This document shows, piece by piece, positions 26,500-35,439 of a stretch of 64,000 nt of DNA (positions are counted from its first letter, which is position 1; each line of letters opens with the position of its first letter). Source of the DNA: Bacteroidota bacterium (lineage in GTDB: Bacteria > Bacteroidota > Bacteroidia > Chitinophagales > Chitinophagaceae). The stretch spans positions 1 to 64,000 of the forward strand of contig JADJZY010000034.1 in NCBI GenBank assembly GCA_016715505.1. The letters run 5' to 3'. The translations under genes and the position numbers were made by a program. The notes below the pieces were generated by a model that did not search any database, had not been told where the DNA came from, and saw only the letters and a list, made by a program, of their open reading frames with translations.

Positions 26500-27735
26500 A
26501 TGAATTTACCTTTTTTTGTTGCTAGAAGATTGTCTTTATACAGCCAAAAAAGTTTTTCTGCATTCATCATTCGTATTGCGCTCATTGCAGTATCACTCAG
26601 TGTCTGTGTCATGATTATTGGCACAGCCATTACAAGAGGATATCAGGAAGTGATCACTGAAAAATTTTACGCATGCTGGGGACAAATCCATGTCACCAAT
26701 TTTATGCCCGACCCGGGAAATTTGCTGAATGACGAAAAAATCAGTTATGATTCCAATCTTCATCAACAGCTGAAACAAATTCCCGGTGTTCGTTCTGTAA
26801 TTCCTTATCGTATTCAATCGGCGCTGATAAAAACACCCTCGGAAATCGAAGGCATCGTCTTGAAAGGTTATCACCCTGAAGAAATAAAACAGCAAATGGG
26901 CCCTTTTCTGAAATCGGGCCAACTCATTCAAAGTGGAGAATCTGCCTACTCTGATCAGGTGATGATTTCGTCCACTTTAAGCCGTTTGTTAAACCTGAAA
27001 GTAGGAGATCAAATTTTTCTTTATTTTGTAAAAACAGATGCCATACAACCTAAAATAAGGAAAATTCGGGTTCAGGGAATCTATGCAACCGGGTTGGAGG
27101 ATTTTGATAAAACCATGGTGATTTGTGATGGTGCCTTAATTCGAGCGGTGAACGACGAAACGGAAGAACTGATTCAAGGTTATGAAATCAATATTCAAGA
27201 CAAAAAACTCGTTCAACCCATTCGGGATTATATCTATGAAAATATAGCCAAAGCGCCATTACAGACTTATACCATACAAGAGCGATTCAGCAATGTGTTT
27301 TCCTGGCTGGATATGATGAAAATGAATGAGAAAATTATTCTTATTATCATGATGATCATTGCCATCATCAATATGATTACGGCTATTCTCATTCTTATCA
27401 TGGAACGAACACGAATGGTAGGTGTATTTAAAGCAATGGGAATGCCACATTTTGACATACAGCGTATTTTCATTTATGCTTGTATGTATATCGTATTCAT
27501 GGGAATCTTTATCGGATCGGTGATGGGCGTGAGCATTTGTTTATTGCAGCAAAAATTTGGATTATTCACCTTGGATGAATCTACTTATTACGTTAAAACA
27601 GTTCCGGTATCAATTCATCCCGGCAACTTATTGTTTATTGCCGGATTAACGGCATCGGTTTGCTTTGTGCTTTTGTTAATCCCTAGTTTCATCATCCGAC
27701 ATATTAGTCCGGTAAAAGCGATTCGTTTTGACTGA
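26500..27735 (+). CDS. LolC/E-type (FtsX) ABC transporter permease
   Basis: 411 residues with the typical MacB/LolE layout: one N-terminal transmembrane helix (IALIAVSLSVCVMIIGTAI, about 27-45), a large periplasmic domain to about residue 270, and three C-terminal helices containing MERTRMVGVFKAMGM. In the family such permeases pair with a LolD-like ATPase to extract lipoproteins from the inner membrane. No ATPase gene is adjacent, which is usual in Bacteroidota. The next gene overlaps its stop by 8 nt. Confidence 0.87.
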   Translation: MNLPFFVARRLSLYSQKSFSAFIIRIALIAVSLSVCVMIIGTAITRGYQEVITEKFYACWGQIHVTNFMPDPGNLLNDEKISYDSNLHQQLKQIPGVRSVIPYRIQSALIKTPSEIEGIVLKGYHPEEIKQQMGPFLKSGQLIQSGESAYSDQVMISSTLSRLLNLKVGDQIFLYFVKTDAIQPKIRKIRVQGIYATGLEDFDKTMVICDGALIRAVNDETEELIQGYEINIQDKKLVQPIRDYIYENIAKAPLQTYTIQERFSNVFSWLDMMKMNEKIILIIMMIIAIINMITAILILIMERTRMVGVFKAMGMPHFDIQRIFIYACMYIVFMGIFIGSVMGVSICLLQQKFGLFTLDESTYYVKTVPVSIHPGNLLFIAGLTASVCFVLLLIPSFIIRHISPVKAIRFD

Positions 27736-28654
27736 TACAAAATCCATATACCGATCCTTTTGTCAAAACCATCAGGTTCCGCTTTTCCATGAAGCATATT
27801 GGTGGGATGCCGTTACTGACGATTGGGATGTAGCCATGGGTAGAGTGGATAATGATTATGTATTTTTCCCTTTTTCCGTCGAACGCAAATTACATTTTCG
27901 GCTAATTAGAAACCCACACCTGACACCTTATTCCGGTTTCATTTTTTCCAATCATTTTACGCCTCAATTGGAGGATGTTCTATTACTCGACCTTTTTAAC
28001 CATTTCCCTGAGTGCGACTACTTAAACATGGATTTAAGGCCGGAATACCAGAATAATTTCCCTTTACCCTTTAATATCCATCAAAAAAGAACCAATCTTT
28101 TAACCTTACGTGAGCCTCTTGAGATATTCAAAGATTTTAAGCCCTCATTACAACGACAAATTCGCAAAGCTGAACGAAATGCATTAAAATGCCGTCCCGC
28201 GAAACACATTGATGAATTCTATCAATTGTATGAAAAAACATTTCTCAAACAACAGCGTAAGCCACCGGTAGAAAAGCTGATTTTTGAAAAAGTGGGCAAA
28301 CTCATTCAGGAAAAAAGATGCGGACAAATACTCGTCATTGAAGATCAGCATCTACAACTACATGCCGCCATGATTTTAGTTTATGATCATGAGCGAGCTT
28401 ATTATCTGAGCGGAGGAAGCGATCCACAGTTTTACACACAGGGCGGGATGAGCTTCTTGCTTTGGGAAGCCATTCAGATCAGCTGCAGACTTGAAAAAAA
28501 ATATTTCGATTTTGAAGGGAGTATGATTCCTCAAATTGATCGATTTTTTAAAAACTTCAAGGGAGAAGAAATTTGGTATCGCTCCATTGAAAAAATGAAC
28601 TCCGGCTTATTTCAAACTTTACAGAAAATAAAAAACTGGATACCCAATTTGTAA
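27728..28654 (+). CDS. GNAT/FemAB-like acyltransferase
   Basis: 308 residues starting at TTG 27728 inside the stop of the permease gene (translational coupling likely). The layout is that of Acetyltransf_6/FemAB-like proteins: an N-terminal half with LHFRLIRNPHLTPYSG, then FKPSLQRQIRKAERN, and a C-terminal half with AAMILVYDHERAYYLSGGSDP, LLWEAIQISCRLEKKYFDFEGSM and FFKNFKGEE. Such enzymes transfer amino acids or acyl groups from a carrier; the substrate is unknown. Confidence 0.78.
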   Translation: MTDTKSIYRSFCQNHQVPLFHEAYWWDAVTDDWDVAMGRVDNDYVFFPFSVERKLHFRLIRNPHLTPYSGFIFSNHFTPQLEDVLLLDLFNHFPECDYLNMDLRPEYQNNFPLPFNIHQKRTNLLTLREPLEIFKDFKPSLQRQIRKAERNALKCRPAKHIDEFYQLYEKTFLKQQRKPPVEKLIFEKVGKLIQEKRCGQILVIEDQHLQLHAAMILVYDHERAYYLSGGSDPQFYTQGGMSFLLWEAIQISCRLEKKYFDFEGSMIPQIDRFFKNFKGEEIWYRSIEKMNSGLFQTLQKIKNWIPNL

Positions 28655-28762
28655 TACCTGGGTGAATCAACAGGCATACCAGTTACTTCATTGAAAACCA
28701 TGTTGGATAGTTGTTTAGCCAAAATTATCGGTTAAATACAAATACATCCTCGGTATAAAACT

Positions 28763-29203
28763 TTATAATCTTACAAAAATCATCATTTCCAAACTACCCA
28801 TCTGAAAAATCAAGCTATCATTTCGAACACTCCATTGATTGATTTTTTTGAGTGTCTCCATAAACAATGCCTCCCCACCACCTTTACAGGCCATTTTGGT
28901 ACTCAAAAGTGGTTGAAAAAAATCGATACGATGCCCTTGGTAAGAGAACCTTCCGCGATACGTATTACAGCCATTATTGCCACTGATTAAACTATCTTTA
29001 AAACGCAAATTCAATTCAGGTTTTTGAACGGGATACAAGGCGTCCATACTTTTTGATGGGCCACTGACATAAACTAAATTCCAAAAACCTTCAGGATAAA
29101 TAATCTGTCCATGATTAGACGCCGACGATAAGTTCTTTCGGCTTTTACAGGCTGTTAAACTGACGATTAGCAGAAGTAACAAACATAAAATACGAAAAAT
29201 CAT
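28763..29203 (-). CDS. META-domain lipoprotein
   Basis: 146 residues. Lipoprotein signal (LLLLLIVSLTAC, Cys followed by KSRK). The mature domain shows the META/HslJ pattern: FWNLVYVSG, LRFKDSLISGNNGCNTYRG, LLSTKMACKGG and EALFMETLKKINQW. META domains are small envelope folds linked to stress and antibiotic tolerance in HslJ; the biochemical function is unknown. It lies directly downstream of typA on the same strand (8-nt gap). Confidence 0.85.
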   Translation of the reverse strand: MIFRILCLLLLLIVSLTACKSRKNLSSASNHGQIIYPEGFWNLVYVSGPSKSMDALYPVQKPELNLRFKDSLISGNNGCNTYRGRFSYQGHRIDFFQPLLSTKMACKGGGEALFMETLKKINQWSVRNDSLIFQMGSLEMMIFVRL

Positions 29204-29211
29204 ACCAACAA

Positions 29212-31023
29212 TTAAACGGCTTCGGTTTGCATTTGCTTTTGAAACTTTTTACGATCATCTTCATTGAGATGTATTTTTCGCATACGAATAAAATTCGGCG
29301 TTACCTCAATACACTCATCCTGTTCGATATACTCCATACACTCTTCAAGCGTCATCAGTTTCTTAGGCGCAATTTTATTGGCATCGTCACTTCCACTGGC
29401 GCGGTGATTGGTCAATTTTTTTCCTTCAATCGCATTTACCAGTAAATCACCCGGCTTGATATTTTCAGCCAAAACCATTCCTGCATAAACCTCTTCTCCG
29501 GGATCTACAAAAAATGTACCTCTGTCCTGTAATTTATCAATGGAATAGCCCGTTGTTGTACCATTAAATTTAGAAATAAGCACCCCATTGTTTCTTCCGG
29601 GTATCATACCCTTCCATGGTTTGTATTCACTAAATCGGTGCGCCATCACAGCTTCACCTGCTGTTCCGGTGAGCATTTGAGTTCTTAAACCAATCAATCC
29701 GCGTGAAGGAATTTCAAATTCAAGATGTTGCATATCTCCTTTGGTTTCCATGACCAATAATTCCCCTTTGCGTCGGGTAACTAAATCAATGGCTTTGCTA
29801 GAATAATCCATCGGAACATCGATCACTAAAATCTCATAGGGTTCACATTTTACGCCGTCAATTTGTTTGGTGATAACCTGTGGCTGACCAACAGTTAATT
29901 CATACCCTTCACGACGCATCGTTTCAATTAAAATCCCTAAATGCAAAATACCACGACCATACACCAAAAAGCTATCCCCACTGTCTGTATCTTCTACACG
30001 TAAGGCCAGATTTTTTTCAGTTTCTTTCATCAATCGATCACGAACATGTCTGCTGGTCACAAACTTTCCATCCTTTCCGAAAAAAGGTGAATTATTGATA
30101 CTAAACAACATATTCATGGTCGGCTCATCCACTTTAATAAATGGAAGTGCTTCCGGATTTTCAGCATCTGAGATGGTATCTCCAATATTAAAATCTTCAA
30201 TTCCCACTACTGCACAAATATCTCCTGCTTCAACCTCTGTGGCTTTCTTTTTACCCAAAGATTCAAAAGTGTACAATTCTCTCACCTTAATTTTACGACT
30301 GCTCAGATCTTCGGCAATTAATACCACTTGCTGACCTTCAACAATTTTACCGCGAGCAACACGGCCTACGGCAATACGTCCGAGAAATGAAGAATAATCC
30401 AATGAAGTTATCTGCATTTGGAGCGGACCTTCACTTATTTTTGGTGGAGGTACATGCTCAATGATGCCATCTAAAAGTGGGGTAATATCGTCGCTTTGTG
30501 AGTTTTCAAAATTGAACCAGCCATTTTTACCCGAGCCATAGTAAGTTGGGAAATTTAATTGTTCTTCAGAGGCATCCAGATTAAAAAACAAATCAAATAC
30601 TGCATCATGCACCTCATCAGGTCGGCAATTCGGCTTGTCCACTTTATTAATGACCACAATAGGTTTCAAATTCAATTGTAGGGCCTTATGTAACACGAAT
30701 CGGGTTTGAGGCATGGGTCCTTCAAAAGCATCTACCAACAAAATCACCCCATCAGCCATTTTTAATACCCTTTCCACTTCACCTCCAAAGTCAGCATGCC
30801 CGGGAGTATCAATCACGTTGATTTTAACGCCTTTATATACTACTGAAGCATTTTTAGAGAAGATGGTGATCCCTCTTTCACGTTCCAGGTCGTTATTGTC
30901 CATGATTAATTCACCAGATTCCTGATTGGAGCGGAATACATTGGTTTGATGCAAAATGCGATCGACCAAAGTGGTTTTTCCATGGTCAACGTGGGCGATG
31001 ATAGCGATGTTTCTGATTTCCAT
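29212..31023 (-). CDS. typA: Ribosome-binding translational GTPase TypA/BipA
   Basis: 603 residues, full length. G1 AHVDHGKTT, G2 region ERERGITI, G3 DTPGHADFGG, G4 NKVDKP, then EF-G-like domains II, III and V and the BipA-specific C-terminal domain (SRGLIGLRTQMLTGTAGEA, RNNGVLISKFNGTTTGYSIDKLQDRG). It binds the 70S ribosome and supports 50S assembly and growth under stress or cold. A META lipoprotein gene lies on each side. Confidence 0.97.
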   Translation of the reverse strand: MEIRNIAIIAHVDHGKTTLVDRILHQTNVFRSNQESGELIMDNNDLERERGITIFSKNASVVYKGVKINVIDTPGHADFGGEVERVLKMADGVILLVDAFEGPMPQTRFVLHKALQLNLKPIVVINKVDKPNCRPDEVHDAVFDLFFNLDASEEQLNFPTYYGSGKNGWFNFENSQSDDITPLLDGIIEHVPPPKISEGPLQMQITSLDYSSFLGRIAVGRVARGKIVEGQQVVLIAEDLSSRKIKVRELYTFESLGKKKATEVEAGDICAVVGIEDFNIGDTISDAENPEALPFIKVDEPTMNMLFSINNSPFFGKDGKFVTSRHVRDRLMKETEKNLALRVEDTDSGDSFLVYGRGILHLGILIETMRREGYELTVGQPQVITKQIDGVKCEPYEILVIDVPMDYSSKAIDLVTRRKGELLVMETKGDMQHLEFEIPSRGLIGLRTQMLTGTAGEAVMAHRFSEYKPWKGMIPGRNNGVLISKFNGTTTGYSIDKLQDRGTFFVDPGEEVYAGMVLAENIKPGDLLVNAIEGKKLTNHRASGSDDANKIAPKKLMTLEECMEYIEQDECIEVTPNFIRMRKIHLNEDDRKKFQKQMQTEAV

Positions 31024-31192
31024 ACGTATTTACAAAGTTTGCAAAGGTAGCTGATATATATGGAGAATCGAATTGTGAGCGGTTAAGAAATGACTAATAC
31101 TTGAATTGGAACGGCTTTTTCGCCATAGGGAATGAATGATTCTGTAATTTGTCTTCACACGCCTTATTTTCGTCGGAATAAATCAGGTTAAA

Positions 31193-31618
31193 ATGAAATT
31201 CTGCTCACTTTTTTGGGTTTTACTCGTTTGTATTTTTTGTTGGTTGCCATTATCAAGCTGTGCACAACAATCCACAAAAAGCCCGCTTATTGTTGGTAAA
31301 TACAAGATAAGCGCCATGCTCCAAAATCAAAAGATGCGTAAGAAGGCATTCAAAAACAGTTTCATCGAATTTAAAAAAGCGGATGATTTTCGGGCTTTTG
31401 TGGGGTGTAATCAAATTGGCGGACATTGGGCAATAAAAAATCGACAGCTGACTATTCATGACCTTGTGCGCACGGAAATGTATTGCGAACAATGGATGAC
31501 AGATGAAGATTTATTACTCCAGTTACTTTCAAAAGTCAATACCTGGAAATGGGTAAGTGGCAAACTCGTTCTTTGTCAGGGTAAAAAAGCACTGATTACT
31601 TTGATTCAGGATGAATAA
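31193..31618 (+). CDS. META-domain lipoprotein (second)
   Basis: 141 residues. Lipoprotein signal ending LPLSSC followed by AQQST. The domain: LIVGKYKISAML, FVGCNQIGGHW, RTEMYCEQWMTDEDLLLQLLS and KALITLIQ. It is a shorter, divergent META domain in which the GCN and the later EMYC motif correspond to the paired Cys of the family. Divergent from typA. It overlaps the convergent hydroxylase gene by 23 nt at the 3' end. Confidence 0.78.
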   Translation: MKFCSLFWVLLVCIFCWLPLSSCAQQSTKSPLIVGKYKISAMLQNQKMRKKAFKNSFIEFKKADDFRAFVGCNQIGGHWAIKNRQLTIHDLVRTEMYCEQWMTDEDLLLQLLSKVNTWKWVSGKLVLCQGKKALITLIQDE

Positions 31619-32519
31619 TCTCTGAATGCATGGCTTCTCTCAATTGTTTGGAGGTTTTGGTACTGCCATCAGCCGACCATCCGGGCGGCATGAGCAATAT
31701 TTTCAGGCGATTGAACCAAGATTGTGGTTTTGACAAGGCTTTGCCTAAATCAATCCATTCATGAAAAATAATCCACAGCGGATGATGTCGATGTTCAGGA
31801 TTTTTTGTCAAGCCATATACCGGTACAACCGTATCGAGTTCCTCTTGAAATGTACCGAACAGACGATCCCAAATGATGAGTACCATCCCCATATTTTTAT
31901 CCAAATAAATCACATTGCTTGCATGATGTACCCGATGATGCGATGGACTCACAAAAACATATTCGAACCAAGCCGGCATTTTTTTTACAAAACGTGTATG
32001 AACGATGATTCCATAAATCTGACAGATGGCATCCATCAATAAAATATGCATTGGATGAAACCCCAAAAAGACCAGAGGAATAAAAAAGATAAACGAAATG
32101 AATGGCCTGAAAACGGAGGATCGGAAACCTGTGGTCAAATTAAATTCAACGGAAGAATGATGGGTCACATGAACAGCCCACAAAATGCGGGAATAATGTT
32201 CGCATCGATGTTCAATATAAAAACACAAATCCAGGCCTAAAAATAGCAATGCCCAATAGAGCAAGCCCTCCTGCCATGGTATGAGGTGATATTGATAAAT
32301 GAGGCCCATCAACAACAGGACGGCACCTTTTATGGCTAAGCCCAACATGGTATGCGCAATATTGAGCCAAAAATTAATGAGGGTTTCGCGGAATGAATAG
32401 AAGTTTAATCGACGCGATTGACTGAGAAATACCTCCAATACAATGAGAACCGTATAAATCGGGGTTGAAATGGCCAAGAGCCAATTCCCTTCGAGATATT
32501 GCCGAAGCGCTTCAAACAT
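31596..32519 (-). CDS. Fatty-acid hydroxylase / sterol desaturase family membrane enzyme
   Basis: About 307 residues from the ATG at 32519, which shares one base with the frr stop (TAATG). Several transmembrane helices carry the three His boxes of the family: EHRCEH, HVTHHSS and SPSHHRVHHA. These coordinate a di-iron centre that hydroxylates or desaturates lipids in the membrane. In Bacteroidota related enzymes act on sphingolipid or other acyl chains, but the substrate here is open. Translationally coupled to frr. Confidence 0.88.
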   Translation of the reverse strand: MFEALRQYLEGNWLLAISTPIYTVLIVLEVFLSQSRRLNFYSFRETLINFWLNIAHTMLGLAIKGAVLLLMGLIYQYHLIPWQEGLLYWALLFLGLDLCFYIEHRCEHYSRILWAVHVTHHSSVEFNLTTGFRSSVFRPFISFIFFIPLVFLGFHPMHILLMDAICQIYGIIVHTRFVKKMPAWFEYVFVSPSHHRVHHASNVIYLDKNMGMVLIIWDRLFGTFQEELDTVVPVYGLTKNPEHRHHPLWIIFHEWIDLGKALSKPQSWFNRLKILLMPPGWSADGSTKTSKQLREAMHSEIIHPESK

Positions 32520-33085
32520 TAAACAGTCATTAATTCCTTTTCTTTGGCCGAACAATGATTGTCAATTTCTATCATTTTTTTATCGGTCATGGCCTGTACA
32601 CGTGCCTCAGCCACTTTTGCTTCATCTTCACTCAATCCATCCTTCTGAAGTTTTTTAATCCCTTCCATCGCATCCCGACGAATATTCCGAACCGCAACTT
32701 TGGCATGTTCACCTTCGGCCATTACCTTTTTCACAAATTCCTTCCGGCGTTCTTCGGTGAGAGGCGGTAAAAATAATTTAATCATCACCCCGTCATTCTG
32801 CGGAGTCACTCCAATATTCGCAGCCATAATGCTCCGTTCAATGGGAGCCAGCATATTTTTTTCCCAAGGTTGAATGGTGAGGGTTCGCGCATCTACTGAA
32901 GTGATATTGGCGACCTGTGCAATGGGTGTTGGAGAACCGTAATATTCCACCACCAAACCATCTAGCATTTGTGGCGTTGCTTTACCGGCGCGAATCTTTA
33001 AAACTTCCGCCTCGAGATGTACAATTGCCTTTGACATGTGGTCGGCCGAATGATCCATTATTTCTTCAAGCGTGCTTGCAGTCAT
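32519..33085 (-). CDS. frr: Ribosome recycling factor
   Basis: 188 residues, complete. HLEAEVLKIRAGKATPQMLDG, YYGSPTPIAQVANI, RTLTIQPWEKNML, PLTEERRKEFVKKV and VRNIRRDAMEGIKKL are all RRF signatures. It splits post-termination ribosomes together with EF-G. The usual neighbour pyrH is not upstream here; a T9SS protein gene is. A TAAATTTG box on the minus strand at 33112-33105 is a plausible -7 element. Confidence 0.97.
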   Translation of the reverse strand: MTASTLEEIMDHSADHMSKAIVHLEAEVLKIRAGKATPQMLDGLVVEYYGSPTPIAQVANITSVDARTLTIQPWEKNMLAPIERSIMAANIGVTPQNDGVMIKLFLPPLTEERRKEFVKKVMAEGEHAKVAVRNIRRDAMEGIKKLQKDGLSEDEAKVAEARVQAMTDKKMIEIDNHCSAKEKELMTV

Positions 33086-33170
33086 GATATATTTTTTTGC
33101 GGCCCAAATTTACATTGAATCTATCAAAGTTGTCTTTCAATTCCGAATTCTCTTTTCATTCATTTATTCC

Positions 33171-33199
33171 AAAAAAAAAGGACCGGTAGCCCGATCCTT
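33171..33199 (-). terminator. Rho-independent terminator of the T9SS cargo gene
   Basis: On the minus strand AGGATCGG (33198-33191) pairs with CCGGTCCT (33186-33179) around a GCTA loop and is followed by a run of nine T. It lies about 20 nt after the stop of the upstream gene. Confidence 0.85.
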
Positions 33200-33219
33200 C
33201 TTTAGATTTCATTTCTTGA

Positions 33220-34050
33220 TTATTGTTTGCTAAAAGATTTCATCGCGATGTCCGTACCTTGACTAATCATGAGGATGTATTGTCCAGAAGCCAAGCCATC
33301 CAATGAAATGGCTGTTTGGGCAGATGCACTTTGGTGAGTACGTACCACCCGACCAAATAAATCCATGATTCGATAATTATTCATGCCCTTAAACCCATTC
33401 TGGATTTGTACCTGTAAATCATTCACCGCAGGATTCGGAAACAATTGTACTGCATTTTTCAAATCAGCAGATTCTTGAATGCTTGCCGGTGTTACTTTTT
33501 GTTGTAATGAAAGGGAACCCGTGTAAATCACATCACCTGTAGAATTCATATCATTATTGGCTGAATTACAAGAAGCATAAATATTCACTGTTGCTGTAGT
33601 CGTTAAAGGTGCGGTCCAATTATAACTCCATTTGTAAGTTGAGCTGCTCACTGTGGCACTTGTTTTTGAAGTATGTGTGGCAAAACTTCCCTGAATTTTC
33701 GATCCGGTATTGGCCGTCAAAGTACCCGGATGGGCAGAAGATGCACCGGTATATAATGTTGACTGAAACCCTGTAGCAACCGGATTGGATGCGTCAGACA
33801 AGATAATATCAATCGTATAGGTTTGTCCCAATTCGTATTGAGATACCGGAACACCTGTGGCAAAATCCTTCACCATGATAATCACACTGGAGTTAGAAGC
33901 CGTTCCTGTATGACATTGAGTACAATTGGCACTTCCTCCTTGTGGGCTGCCTGTTAAATCAGGACTAGTAACCCCGCCACTACTGGAGTTTAATGTGATG
34001 TAACCGGCAATTAATGCAAAAGACAGGATTGTAAAATTTTTTAATTTCAT
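33220..34050 (-). CDS. T9SS-secreted protein with a CxxCH heme-binding motif
   Basis: 276 residues. An N-terminal signal peptide (LKNFTILSFALIAGYITL) is followed almost at once by GSANCTQCHTG, a CxxCH motif at residues 43-47. A beta-sandwich domain follows, rich in Ser, Thr and Ala (the choice-of-anchor / Reeler-like domain often found after such motifs). The last 80 residues are a type A T9SS sorting domain (VQLFPNPAVNDLQVQI, YRIMDLFGRVVR, LASGQYILMI). It should cross the outer membrane and be anchored or released. Whether a c-type heme is really attached is not known. Confidence 0.85.
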   Translation of the reverse strand: MKLKNFTILSFALIAGYITLNSSSGGVTSPDLTGSPQGGSANCTQCHTGTASNSSVIIMVKDFATGVPVSQYELGQTYTIDIILSDASNPVATGFQSTLYTGASSAHPGTLTANTGSKIQGSFATHTSKTSATVSSSTYKWSYNWTAPLTTTATVNIYASCNSANNDMNSTGDVIYTGSLSLQQKVTPASIQESADLKNAVQLFPNPAVNDLQVQIQNGFKGMNNYRIMDLFGRVVRTHQSASAQTAISLDGLASGQYILMISQGTDIAMKSFSKQ

Positions 34051-34179
34051 GTTTTTTTATTCGTTTAAAGTTTAAAATACAAGCATTGCCCTTTTTTCAA
34101 AGAGGACATTGTTTGTTGGAACAAATATATATGCAATCAGCATACCTTGAATATATCTGTTCGAATTTCTGCAAAAATG

Positions 34180-34187
34180 TACTTTTG
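34180..34187 (+). promoter_or_regulatory. Promoter -7 box TACTTTTG before trmB
   Basis: Perfect -7 match ending only 4 nt before the ATG at 34192. It supports that start over the in-frame ATG at 34147, because a TSS downstream of the box would exclude it. Confidence 0.6.
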
Positions 34188-34191
34188 CGCG

Positions 34192-34839
34192 ATGAAGGCG
34201 AAGAAATTATTCCGTTTTGCGGCAATTAGCCAATTTGAACACGTTTTCGAATTCCCGGAAGGCATGGCCGACAAGTGGGAAACATTTTTTGGAAATCAAC
34301 AGGACCTGATTCTGGAATTGGCCTGTGGCAAAGGTGAATATTCTGTAAACCTCGCCAAAGCCTTTCCTCAAAAGAATTTTATTGGTGTGGATATCAAAGG
34401 AAACAGAATGTATGTTGGCGCGAAAAAAGCCCTGGATGAGCAGGTTAAAAATGTGGCTTTTTTACGTACCCGCATCGAAAATATCACCACTTATTTCCAC
34501 CCCCATGCTGTTTCCGAAATTTGGATCACTTTTCCTGACCCATTCCTGAGAGATTCAAAAGCAAAAAATAGGCTGACCCACCATAAGTTTTTAGCGATGT
34601 ATCAGCAAATCCTCAAACCGGATGGTTGCATCCATTTAAAAACAGACTCAAAAGAACTTTTTGAATTCACCCTGGAAATGGTGGCGCATCATCAATGTGA
34701 AGTCCTGGAACTCAATCCCGATGTCTATGCACACGGCACGCCGGCTTTTCCGCTCAATATCCAAACTTTCTACGAAGGCATGCATTTAGCGGATGGGAAG
34801 AACCATTCAATATATTCGTTTCAAACTTCCGGCAACTAA
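34192..34839 (+). CDS. trmB: tRNA (guanine-N7)-methyltransferase TrmB
   Basis: 215 residues from the ATG at 34192. LILELACGKGEYSVNLAKAFP is SAM motif I, IGVDIKGNRM motif II and ISEIWITFPDPFLRDSK-like (SEIWITFPDPFLRDSKAKNR) the TrmB signature with the catalytic Asp. LKTDSKELFEFT follows. It methylates G46 of tRNA. It heads a run of small plus-strand genes. Confidence 0.95.
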   Translation: MKAKKLFRFAAISQFEHVFEFPEGMADKWETFFGNQQDLILELACGKGEYSVNLAKAFPQKNFIGVDIKGNRMYVGAKKALDEQVKNVAFLRTRIENITTYFHPHAVSEIWITFPDPFLRDSKAKNRLTHHKFLAMYQQILKPDGCIHLKTDSKELFEFTLEMVAHHQCEVLELNPDVYAHGTPAFPLNIQTFYEGMHLADGKNHSIYSFQTSGN

Positions 34840-34868
34840 AATCGTGATTCCCCCTAAAAAGCAAATCC

Positions 34869-35120
34869 ATGAAGAAACCCCTGTTTGATGAAGATGAAAT
34901 GTATTTTAACGATTCAGGATTGGTGGTATTCACTGCCGACTATTTATTAAAACGCGGATATTGTTGTGGCAATGGTTGTTTGCATTGCCCTTACGAATAT
35001 AAAAATGTGGTAGACCTTCGAAAAAAAGCCCAACTGCTTGACCAACGAAAAATCAATGAAAAAAACGCCTCAGAAATCAACCGACAAAAAAACGGTGGAG
35101 TGGATGGACAGGATTTATGA
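34869..35120 (+). CDS. DUF5522 Cys-rich small protein
   Basis: 83 residues. GLVVFTADYLLKRGYCCGNGCLHCPYEYKN is the whole DUF5522 signature (key residues: CCGNGC and HCPY, four Cys and one His that could bind a metal). The C-terminal part is basic and lies over the start of the next gene, a 65-nt overlap. Function unknown; it often neighbours base-repair or tRNA genes in Bacteroidota. Confidence 0.82.
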   Translation: MKKPLFDEDEMYFNDSGLVVFTADYLLKRGYCCGNGCLHCPYEYKNVVDLRKKAQLLDQRKINEKNASEINRQKNGGVDGQDL

Positions 35121-35421
35121 GATTGTCCGTAAAATCCCCAAAGGTCGCGTAAGCACGTATGGTGCTATTGCCGATTGTATTGGTATGCGAACCACTTCGC
35201 GAATGGTTGGTTGGGCCATGAATGCATCCCATCGCATCACTCCAAAAATACCCGCTCATCGGGTGGTAAACCGAAATGGCGTACTCACCGGTAAATTACA
35301 TTTCGAAACACCTACTTTAATGCAAGAATTACTAGAATCTGAAGGCATTACCATCATAGATGATCAGATTCAACATTTTGATCAATTGTTCTGGCACCCA
35401 AAGAGTTTGCATTCCATCTGA
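35056..35421 (+). CDS. Alkyltransferase-like (ATL) DNA-binding protein
   Basis: 121 residues from the ATG at 35056. The MGMT DNA-binding domain is clear: IPKGRVSTYGAIADCIG, RMVGWAMN and IPAHRVVNRNG. The methyl-acceptor motif of O6-alkylguanine transferases is PCHR; here it is PAHR, with Ala for the catalytic Cys. Such ATL proteins bind O6-alkylguanine lesions without repairing them and flag the site for nucleotide excision repair. The size also fits ATL rather than Ogt. Confidence 0.88.
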   Translation: MKKTPQKSTDKKTVEWMDRIYEIVRKIPKGRVSTYGAIADCIGMRTTSRMVGWAMNASHRITPKIPAHRVVNRNGVLTGKLHFETPTLMQELLESEGITIIDDQIQHFDQLFWHPKSLHSI

Positions 35422-35439
35422 TGAATACGCTTTACGACA

